64,000 nt of DNA, taken from NCBI GenBank assembly GCA_012064385.1, contig QRDG01001356.1, positions 775,660 to 839,659 on the forward strand, in the 5' to 3' direction. Below are positions 55,925-64,000 of this stretch, piece after piece (the stretch's first letter is position 1; every line of letters starts with the position of its first letter). Source of the DNA: Puccinellia tenuiflora (lineage: Eukaryota; Streptophyta; Magnoliopsida; Poales; Poaceae). The translations under genes and the position numbers were made by a program. The notes under the pieces were generated by a model. It did no database searches and was not told where the DNA came from. It was given only the letters and a program-made list of their open reading frames with translations.

Positions 55925-58900
55925 TCAAAGGGTGGTCTTCCAGAGGAGTCGACTCCTTAGCCAGAGTTGGGGAGTCCTCCTTAGCAGGCGACTTGTCCTT
56001 TGCTTGAACAGCAGGAGTCGATGAGTTCTTCTTAGCAGGGATTTGCCTTGTGCTTGAGCAGCGGATGAAGGAGCCGGCTTCAATGGAGGCTTGGTGGCGA
56101 CTTTCTTCGTTTGAAATCCAGTACCCTTGGGACTCTTCATATGCTTGGTAAGATCTGCTTGTTTCTGAGCGTCTCCAGAGACAGCTCTAGAAGGAGTGGG
56201 CGCAGAAGGAGTCTTCAGGGTAGGCTCAGCACTCGGCACAGGAGCCGCCGGTGACGATGAACTCGGACCGGCAGAGGCAGCGAATACACCGATGGGTCCT
56301 GTGATGGGCGGCCAAAGTTTACTATCTCAGGATGTACTGGAGCGACTCTCTTGTTCTCCAAATCATAATGATGAACCCATACCTCAGGGTCCATCTTATT
56401 CGCAATCTCACAAGCATATGGCCGCACCAGCTTTTCTTCGGCTATGAAATCATTCTGAGTAAAAGGTTTGCCATCTTCATGCTGCTCAGGCTTCCCCATT
56501 GTAAGCATTGCTGGCTCAAGAACAGTGGGATAGTAGCTGTGGGCTAAGGCCAGGATCCTGATAGCAGATCTCCTCATAGAAGATTGTTTCCACAAACGCA
56601 CATAACCTGGTGCCCTGGACAACTCATCCACCAGACGTTCAGGCTCTTTGGGGCACTTGCCTTTATGATTCAGATACTTGACCACAGAACGGGCTCCCTC
56701 TTGTAGCCCGTGACAGTAATCAAGCATCTCAGACAGTTGTTTGCTTGTTGGCAATTTAAGCTTGGGGAGTCAGCCCCTGCAGAAAGGAAACCAAGGAGTC
56801 ATTGTCAGTTGAAAAGCAATTCAGAAAGGTACAAAAGGAAGCAAGCAAAAGTCATAAACTCACCAAATATATGCTGACACATTGCACCAATGCCCTTCTT
56901 GCAAGTGTTGAACACGGCTTGTAGGTCATTGTGTGCCTTCTGAGCAATCTTTTTGGCCTCAGCCGACTCTTTTTTCACCCGCTCCAGTTGAGCAGCTAAG
57001 GCCTTCAGATCCTTCTCAAGCTGAAGGGAGTGTTCTTTTTCGGCCATGGCAGATCTGGCACTAGCAGCTGCCTGGTCTTCAAGTTCTTTCATATCCCTCT
57101 TCATCTTGGAGACGATGCACTGCAATTACAAGTCATCAAGCACAAGTGAGATCCACAAGTCAAATACAGAACTCATGAGCTCCAAGTCGTCACAAGTTAA
57201 CAACTTGGCGCTTGGGGGCTACTCAGGAGTCAATTCTTTCTATCAGAAAAGCAGGCATGAGTCCTAATCGACAAGTCATAAGCTCCAAGTCGCCACAAGT
57301 TAGCAACTTGGCGCTTGGGGGCTACTCGCAGAACAGAAATTTTTTCTTCAAGTAAGGTATCAGTGAGTAATATATATTGGTAGCTCCAAGTCGTCGCAGG
57401 CTGACAACTCGGCGCTTGGGGGCTACTCATGCAGAAATTTTTTGGTCTAAGGACCTGACAGACAGTAAATTATCAGCCCCGAGTCCTAGTAGAGCTAAGG
57501 ACTCAGGCCTTGGGGGCTACAGTATGCAAGTTTGTTCTACCTACCAAATGATTTGATTTGAGGATGAAGCACCTATCCTAGTCACAAGACACCACAGACA
57601 GGTGCTTGGGGGCCACTGAGATAGGATGATGCCAGAAAGCATGAAAAGAGAAGTCAGAAAAGCTTACTTCATGAACTATATGAAGAGACCTAAGAGCCGC
57701 TTGCTCGTCATCCTTCAGCCTAGCAGCTTGATCGTTCAAGTCGACTGCTTCAGCATAGGCTTCGGAAAATGACATGTTATCTGCCACCCGAAGTCGACTG
57801 TAGTCAGTGGATGACTTGATCGTGATTGACGGAGAGGCTGCAGGAGTCGGCTTGACAGGAGCCGGCTGAACTGGAGGCGCAGAATCAGGAGTCACAGCAC
57901 CAGAGCTGGGCTGGACTGTTGTTGGAGTCGACGCTCGAGCCTTTGAAGAGGACTCGGGGACAGTAGGAGTCGTGGTTGCGCCGGCTGATGCAGCGATGGA
58001 GGGGCCTGTCCTCGTACTGGTTGTCTGAGAAGTCGATGGAGGGGCAGGTCCACGCCCAGAGGAGACATCAGCCATGCCTGGGAGCTTTGTCACCTTGGCA
58101 CAAGGCCGAGCCCTGAAATATTCAGAGATAGAAGTCAATAAACCTAGTGAAAGGAAAGATCAGAAGTCATACAATTGCAAGTACAGAGACAAAAGAGTTG
58201 TACCCAATATTTGTCTCCAGATCCAAGGCGGTCTGAGAGTTTGAAGGAAGGCATTGACAAGCCAGAGCTGTAAGAGTCGTCCTTCTGGGGAGGAGAGGCC
58301 GATTTCCGTTGGTGTGAGACTGGCAGAGGCTCAGGAGCATCTGCAGGCCCATCGGAACGTAGCTTCCTCTTCCTAGCAGCGATAACACTCTGCATTTGCT
58401 CTTCAGGCTTAGTGGGAGAGCGAGAGGACCCAAGGACTCGTGAGAGTGGTACCTTGGGAACAGCCTCTCGAGAGCCATTGTTGTTCGAGGCTGGAGAGGA
58501 TGGGGAACGACTCCTGGCAGAGGACTCTGCGGATGGAGATGGTTGAGCAGCAGCAGAGGCAGTGTCAGTTTGCCTAGTAGGGGGAGCCTCTGGAGAGGAC
58601 TCGTCGTCGTCGGTTTCTTCCACAATGGGAGCCTCTTGAGAGGACTCCTCTTCATCAGCATTCTTAGTTGGAGCCTCTGGCGAGGACTCCTCATCAACAG
58701 CATCATCATCAGCAGGAGCCTCCCGGGAGGACTCCTCATCCGCGTCATCAGTATCATCTGCCACAGTGGTTTGATCTGTGGCAGGGATTTCTTCTTCAGC
58801 TTCAGCCTCAGCTTCAGCTTTATTCTTAGAGCCAGCTCCAGAGCCGGCTTCCAGAAGGAGTCGGTGAGCTGCAAACGAGTTAGCAAACATGGGTCAGCAA

Positions 58901-59930
58901 GCAATACAAGTGAAGTCAAGGTTGAAATAAAGTGGAGAGTGATACTTACATCAGGAGCCGGGTGGGTCGAGCAGAAGGGTTGGAGCCCGAAATAAGCTTG
59001 ATCCTTCACCGGTTTCCCAGTCAACTTCTTGATGAGTCGACCAAGTTCCGGTCCATCGGACAGCTGCTCCGTAACCCGGAGGTCGTCACCAGCGCATCTG
59101 GTATATGTGCAGATCAGTCGAGTCCTAGGACTCAGCGGCTGGATTCTCCAGGTTGTCCAGCAACGGACCAAGTCCATATTCTCCAGGTTATGGGACAAGA
59201 GAGCCCGGATGCGAGTGATAAGAGACTCGACCCTTGGCCGGTCGGCCTCTGGGCACCTGGCTTTCATCAGAGGAGTCGCCCGGAGGCGTTCCTCAGAGAA
59301 CAAAGGAAGCTTAGGTTCATTTGCAGGAGAAGTGTCCTTGCAATAAAAGAAAGTCCTTTGCCAGTCTTTGATGCGATTTGGGAAAACCGGCTTAGGGAAG
59401 ACGGAGTTGAGGCGCCGTTGAAGGGCGACGGCGCCACATTGAAGAAGAGGACCCCCAGAGGTTTCAGGTTGGGGATTGCAATAAAAGAGCTCGAGCCAAA
59501 GGTTGATGTCAGGTTTAATTTGGAGGTAATCCTCACAAAGAACAACGAAATTAGAAAGTGTGAGAATGGAGTTGGGAGCAAGATCGTGAATCCGCAGCTC
59601 GTAAAGCTCGAGGAGCTGGCGGAAGAAAAAATCGCCGGGGGGAGAAAAGCCGCGGAATAGGTGCTCGACAAAGACGACAACTTCATCCTTGGCAGGAGAG
59701 GGAACAATCTCATCCCCAGGGGCCCGAGCTTGAGCGCTAGAGGGGATCAAACCTGACAGCCTGTGGGTCTTCAATTGCTCCGCCGAGACCGTAGATCCAC
59801 TCCAATCGGCGGAGATCGATCGCTTGGAGGAGGGTTTGGCGGCGGCGGCGGCCGCGGCGGCAATGTTCACCGTCCTGCTCGACGTGGTCGTCTTGGCCTT
59901 CGATGTGGTCTTTGGGCGCTTGGGGGCCAT
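55925..59930 (-). pseudogene. Antisense gene in the 3' region of the Tat retrotransposon (PF04195-like)
   Basis: At least five coding blocks lie on -, opposite to pol. Block 1 (59930-58950, MAPKRPKTTSKAKTT) holds VVFVEHLFRGFSPPGDFFFR, LAPNSILTLSNFVVLCEDYL and FYCKDTSPANEPKLP, matching the 'putative gypsy type transposon' domain. Block 2 (about 58868-58200) is acidic with repeated ESSPEAP units. Block 3 is about 58138-57665. Block 4 (57125-56860) is a coiled coil (SLQLEKDLKALAAQLERVKK). Block 5 is 56775-56215 (LSEMLDYCHGLQEGARSV). Donors GTAAGT and acceptors TGCAG are visible, but the block 1/2 phase does not match as read, so it may be broken. Such antisense genes are known downstream of pol in Tat elements, for example Grande. 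Role unknown. Confidence 0.7.
57170..57620. repeat. Spaced repeats of a polypurine-tract-like unit
   Basis: A unit of AGCTCCAAGTCGTCACAAGT then TTGGCGCTTGGGGGCTACTC recurs at about 57178, 57270 and 57383, with shorter relatives at 57505 and 57600. Its core CTTGGGGGCTACT resembles the true tract TTCGGGGGCTACTGATGG before the LTR at 60469. The copies fall in presumed introns of the antisense gene. Confidence 0.75.
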
Positions 59931-60468
59931 GGCGCGCGGGCGGTGCGAGATGGGCGCGAAAGAGAGGAAGGAGAGCTTTTGAGCTGAAGGGGCAAGTGAG
60001 GTTTAGGGCTTAACCCTTCGAGATTTATAAAGAGGGGTAAAACCCTAGAAAGTTACAGAGTGGGTTCACAGTTGACTATCGGTAACGTTTCAGTAAAAAA
60101 CGTTCCAGTGGCTAACAAGACAGATAAGGAGGTGTAACAGAAAAAGGTCAAAGGTCACAGATATGGAAGTAGCCGGCTTGTCCCAGAATGACGAGTCCTG
60201 TGACAGTGAAATCAGCTTATATAGCCCTTGTTCGCAAGAGTCACACCAGAACCCGGCCTGCTAGTACGAGGGCAAGAGTGGTGGCTTGAACAAGGGATAA
60301 GAGTGGACTCATTTTATATGTGTTATGTTTTATGCAGGAATTAATCTTGGAGCTAGCAGCATGCGACTTTGGAGCCATTGGCTCAAGTGGAAGGAGTCGA
60401 CCCAGAGAGTCGAATCAGCAAGTCAGAGGAAGCCGCCAAGCTGTGCCCAAGATAAATTCGGGGGCTAC
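59931..60468. other. Antisense-gene upstream region and polypurine tract of the Tat LTR
   Basis: Would hold the promoter of the antisense gene on - and the 3' end of the internal region on +. The purine-rich ATTCGGGGGCTAC (about 60456-60468) directly precedes the LTR. Confidence 0.55.
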
Positions 60469-60990
60469 TGATGGGGGGATACTTTATAGGTAGGCCCATG
60501 GACCCGGAAAGTAGACCCGCCAATACCAAGAAGGCCAAAGCCGAGTCACGTATCAAGTCGCATGGGCTGGGCTGGAGACAAGCCGGCCAAGGCCCATGAT
60601 GAAGAAAGGACCCGTCCGGAAGGAGTCCAAGTACAACCCGGAGTCTAAACTTGGAAGACCAAGACGTAGAGTAGGACTCCGTGTTCTAGTATGACTTGGT
60701 GTAAATTGTAAGTCCAGAGACCCGGCAGCCTTTATAAGCGGGGTCCTGGACCTTAGATCGACAAGTTCCAAGAGAGAAGTTCTAAGCTTCAATCAGTAGA
60801 GAAACCCTAGCCACCAGAGAGAAGTCGCCGGCTCCTAAGTTGTGGGAGCCGGGTCCTTGTAATCGAGACATATCAAGAGCAATAACAGAGAAGCAGGAAG
60901 TAGGTCTTTACCCTCGAATCAGAGGGGCCGAACCTGGGTAAATCCTTGTTCCTTGGCGAGATTAACCGTTCCAGCGTACTTCAGTCATCA
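60469..60990 (+). repeat. Tat-lineage LTR, 522 bp
   Basis: Starts TGATGGGGGGATAC after the polypurine tract and ends AGTCATCA, with TGATG/CATCA terminal inversion. It contains CTTTATAAGCGGGG (TATA, about 60730), AAACCCTAGCC and GAGGGGCCGAACCTGGGTAAA, typical of Pooideae gypsy LTRs. By position it is the 3' LTR of the element at 54123; what follows may be a leader of the same family (see findings). Confidence 0.75.
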
Positions 60991-61037
60991 ATGGCCCCAA
61001 AACTCATCTTCCCTGAGGAAGAACTTGCCGTGACAAC

Positions 61038-63968
61038 CCCACGACACCCTTCGCATTGCCGCGCATCGACCAAGTGATCGACTCCACGGCCGGCTGCGAC
61101 CTCCTCTCCCTCCTCGACGCCTACTCCGGCTACCACCAAATTCCGCTGAACCCGGACGACCAGCTCAAGACCGCCTTCATCACCCCATACGGCCCGTACT
61201 GCTACACCACCATGCCGTTCGGTTTGAAGAACGCGGGAGCAACATACCAGCGCTGCATGCAGAAATGCCTGCACGACCAAATCGGTCGCAACGCGCACGC
61301 CTACGTCGACGACGTCGTCATCAAGACCAAGGAGAAGCATACCCTCCTCCTCGACCTCAAGGAAACCTTCGACAACCTCCGCCGCTTCCAGATGAAGCTC
61401 AACCCGGAGAAATGCGTGTTCGGCGTTCCAGCCGGACAGCTACTCGGCTACCTTGTGTCGGCACGAGGGATCGAGGCCAACCCGGAGAAAATCGCCGCCA
61501 TCGACAACATGCGACAGCCGAGAAGCGTCAAGGACATCCAGAAGTTCGCCGGGTGCCTAGCTTCCCTCAGCCGTTTCATCAGCCGGCTCGGGGAGAAGGC
61601 TCTCCCGCTCTACCATTTACTGAAGAAAACGGACAAGTTCGTCTGGAGCGACGCGGCCGACGCCGCCTTCAAGGAACTCAAGCGGGCGATGACCACCACC
61701 CCAGTCCTAGCACCGCCGACTCCAAAGGAGCCCATGCTCATGTACATCGCCGCCTCCAATCGAGTCGTCAGCGTGGTCCTAGTGGTGGAACGAGATGAAC
61801 CTGGCAAGCAGCGGCCGGTTCAACGGCCAGTCTACTACCTCAGTGAGGTGCTCTCGCAGTCGAAGCAAAACTACCCGCACTACCAGAAGCTCGTATACGG
61901 CGTGTACATGGCAACGAAGAAGCTGAAACATTACTTTCAAGAGCACCCGATCAAAGTGATAAGCGACGCACCGCTTGCCGAGATCATAGGCAACAAGGAT
62001 GCAACCGGCAGAGTTGCGAAATGGGCGATCAACCTGACGGCGCACGGAGTCGAATACGACAAGAGAACAGCGATCAAGTCGCAGGAGCTGGCGGACTTCC
62101 TTGCCGACTGGACGGAGACGGACCACGTACCGCCACCACCCGGCTCCGGCGAGCATTGGCTCATGCACTTTGATGGATCCAAACGATACTGGGGACTCGG
62201 CGCCGGAATCGTCCTCACCTCACCCAAGGGAGGCCGACTCGAATACGTGCTACAGATCCACTTCACGGCGTCCAACAACGTAGCCGAGTATGAAGCTCTC
62301 GCACACGGTCTCAAGCTCGCCAAGGCCATGAACATCAAGCGAATCCTCTGCTACGGCGACTCCGACTTGGTGGTCCAGCAGACCACTGGTCATTGGGACG
62401 CCAAGGACCCCAACATGGCCGCCTACCGCTTCTTCGTCCAGCAGCTCGCGGGATACTTCGAAGGATGCGAGTTCCACCACATCCACCGCTCCAACAACGA
62501 AGCGGCCGACACTCTGGCGAACATTGGCTCTCTCCGCGAGGAAATCCCGCCCGGCGTCGCCCTCGAGAAGCTCTACAAACCATCCATCACGCCGTGTCCC
62601 GGCTCCGATTCCATCCGGATGCCGCCTGACACGGAGTCGGCTGGGCCGGCTCCAGGCGAGACGGAGCCCGTCGAGGTCCTCGTCATCGAAGCGGCTCCAC
62701 CATGGACCCAACCCTTCCTCGCCTACCTCGCCAACAACGAGCTCCCGGCGGACGAGCTCACTGCCAGGCAAATCAAACGCCGGGCAAGCGCTTACACCAT
62801 CATCAACAACGAGCTATACAAGCGCAGCGTATCCGGAATGTTCCAACGTTGTGTGAGCCAAGAAGAAGGAAACAGGATCCTCAAGGAGATCCATCAAGGC
62901 GAATGCGGCCATCATGCATCCTCAAGGGCAATTGTGGCTAAGGCGTTCAGGCACGGGTTCTACTGGCCGACTGCGTTGGCGGACGCGAACCAACTGGTCC
63001 GACTCTGCAACGGCTGCCAACGATTTGCAACGCAGAAGCACACGCCGGCTTCGGCACTCAAGACAATTCCTATCACCTGGCCGTTCGCCGTCTGGGGACT
63101 CGACATGGTTGGACCACTGAGGAGATCCAGTGGAGGCATGACACACCTGCTGGTAGCGGTCGACAAATTCACGAAATGGATTGAAGCCAAGCCAATCAAG
63201 AAACTAGATGGACCAACAGCGGTCAAGTTCTTCAAAAGCATCATCTACCGCTTCGGCTACCCCAACAGCATCATCACGGACAACGGGACAAACTTCGTCA
63301 AGGGAGAATTCGCCAAGTTCTGCGGCAGGACCGGCATCCGGCTCGATGTGGCCTCCGTCGCACACCCGCAGTCGAACGGGCAAGTCGAGCGAGCAAACGG
63401 CCTCATCCTATCCGGCATCAAACCTCGGCTGCTCGAACCGCTCGAGCGGGCAGCCGGCGCGTGGGAAGAGGAGTTGCCTTCCGTCCTCTGGAGCCTAAGG
63501 ACGACGCCGAATCGCTCAACCGGCTTCACCCCCTTCTTCCTCGTCCACGGAGCTGAAGCCGTCATGCCAACGGACATCGAGCACGACGCGCCCCGGATCG
63601 TGCTGTACACGGAAACGCAAGCTAAGCAAGCCTACGAAGACGGCATGGACCTGCTCGAGGAAGCACGCCAACTTGCCGAATCAAGGTCGGCGATGTACCA
63701 GCAACAGCTGCGCAACTACCACAGCCGACGCATCAAGAACGTCCATTTTCGTGAAGGCGACCTCGTGCTCCGGCTCATCCAAGACACCAAAAACATGCAC
63801 AAGTTGTCATCACCGTGGGAAGGACCATTCATCGTCAGCAAAGCACTCATCAACGATGCTTACTACCTCATCGACGCCCGCGAGCACAAGAAGGACACGA
63901 TGGACAAGGAAGGCGATGAAACGGAAAGGCCATGGAACGCGGCACTCTTGCGTCGATTCTACACTTGA
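61038..63968 (+). CDS. Tat-lineage Ty3/gypsy pol: RT (partial), two RNase H domains, integrase
   Basis: A single open frame of about 975 codons without stops. It enters in the RT (PFALPRIDQVID, LLDAYSGYHQIPLN with the first catalytic aspartate, HAYVDDVVIKTK). The gypsy RNase H follows (AAFKELKRAMTTTPVLAPPT; its active-site aspartate position reads AASNRV, so it looks inactive). Next is a second, archaeal-type RNase H with all acidic residues (MHFDGSKRYWGLGAG, NVAEYEALAHGL, CYGDSDLVV, NEAADTLA), the hallmark of the Tat lineage. The integrase has HHCC zinc region and D,D,E core (AVDKFTKWIE, ITDNGTNFV, SNGQVERANG) and the pol end RPWNAALLRRFYT. Missing: gag, protease and the N-terminal RT. It is much more GC-rich than the related copy at 54123-55326. 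There is no natural start codon because the 5' part is deleted. Confidence 0.93.
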   Translation, partial: PTTPFALPRIDQVIDSTAGCDLLSLLDAYSGYHQIPLNPDDQLKTAFITPYGPYCYTTMPFGLKNAGATYQRCMQKCLHDQIGRNAHAYVDDVVIKTKEKHTLLLDLKETFDNLRRFQMKLNPEKCVFGVPAGQLLGYLVSARGIEANPEKIAAIDNMRQPRSVKDIQKFAGCLASLSRFISRLGEKALPLYHLLKKTDKFVWSDAADAAFKELKRAMTTTPVLAPPTPKEPMLMYIAASNRVVSVVLVVERDEPGKQRPVQRPVYYLSEVLSQSKQNYPHYQKLVYGVYMATKKLKHYFQEHPIKVISDAPLAEIIGNKDATGRVAKWAINLTAHGVEYDKRTAIKSQELADFLADWTETDHVPPPPGSGEHWLMHFDGSKRYWGLGAGIVLTSPKGGRLEYVLQIHFTASNNVAEYEALAHGLKLAKAMNIKRILCYGDSDLVVQQTTGHWDAKDPNMAAYRFFVQQLAGYFEGCEFHHIHRSNNEAADTLANIGSLREEIPPGVALEKLYKPSITPCPGSDSIRMPPDTESAGPAPGETEPVEVLVIEAAPPWTQPFLAYLANNELPADELTARQIKRRASAYTIINNELYKRSVSGMFQRCVSQEEGNRILKEIHQGECGHHASSRAIVAKAFRHGFYWPTALADANQLVRLCNGCQRFATQKHTPASALKTIPITWPFAVWGLDMVGPLRRSSGGMTHLLVAVDKFTKWIEAKPIKKLDGPTAVKFFKSIIYRFGYPNSIITDNGTNFVKGEFAKFCGRTGIRLDVASVAHPQSNGQVERANGLILSGIKPRLLEPLERAAGAWEEELPSVLWSLRTTPNRSTGFTPFFLVHGAEAVMPTDIEHDAPRIVLYTETQAKQAYEDGMDLLEEARQLAESRSAMYQQQLRNYHSRRIKNVHFREGDLVLRLIQDTKNMHKLSSPWEGPFIVSKALINDAYYLIDAREHKKDTMDKEGDETERPWNAALLRRFYT

Positions 63969-64000
63969 GAAAGTACAATGTATGTATCACCTATGCTATC

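Noticed and set aside
58543..59660. + strand frames of 150 and 242 residues
   Set aside because: Antisense shadows of the multi-exon gene on -.
59267..59713. 148-residue - frame
   Set aside because: Shifted-frame shadow of block 1 of the antisense Tat gene.
1..64000. CRISPR array, bacterial operon, riboswitch or origin
   Set aside because: The window is plant nuclear DNA; the repeats found are explained by transposon termini, LTRs and tandem minisatellites.

Overview
The window is nuclear DNA of a grass, most likely a Pooideae cereal (Triticeae or a close relative). The evidence is a BARE1/Angela/WIS-type Copia LTR, CACTA elements with CACTAGTG termini and 'TTTAGTCCCGGT' subterminal repeats, Tat-lineage Ty3/gypsy elements, plant-type splice sites, and two recognisable host genes. 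No organelle, bacterial or viral gene was seen.

Host genes. (1) A class IV chitinase on + (47195-48095, two exons) is intact, with a TATA box and a poly(A) signal. (2) A DUF642 cell-wall protein gene lies on - (21168 down to 14151). Its signal-peptide exon is separated from the body by a 6.1-kb intron full of transposons, and most of its second DUF642 domain is missing.

Layout. 1-846: Copia LTR. 847-1920: Copia relic. 1960-13880: a LINE split by a complete 11.2-kb CACTA element (2434-13601, TSD GTT). On its - strand the CACTA carries a TNP2 transposase, a second gene ending in a Ulp1-like cysteine protease, and a small tail-anchored coiled-coil protein. On + it carries a GC-rich intronless gene of unknown family. 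14151-21168: the DUF642 gene; its intron holds a LINE cut by a CACTA with a captured 3'-5' exonuclease (15562-16885), a second short CACTA that keeps the tail-anchored gene (17395-19500), and a TIR element (19560-20758). 21492-30486: SINE, MULE, solo LTR with 141-bp repeats, MITE, retroposon, hAT, MULE. 30500-44820: one old LINE on -, cut by a Pack-MULE (31775-34500, itself holding two MITEs) and by a gag-protease-only Ty3/gypsy element (35205-43942, TSD ATCCT). 44830-46480: gypsy gag relic. 47195-48095: chitinase. 48343-52873: retroposons and a candidate Helitron. 54123-60990: 3' part of a Tat element with its antisense gene and an LTR. 61038-63968: a GC-rich, uninterrupted Tat pol.

Most insertion boundaries were fixed by reading matching target-site duplications on both sides, so the nesting order is readable. 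The best candidates for something undescribed are the extra genes of the CACTA family: the tail-anchored coiled-coil protein kept open in two elements, and the antisense GC-rich gene whose C-terminus looks like a SUMO-interacting motif beside a Ulp1-type (SUMO-protease-like) gene. All domain calls were made by eye; no database was searched.
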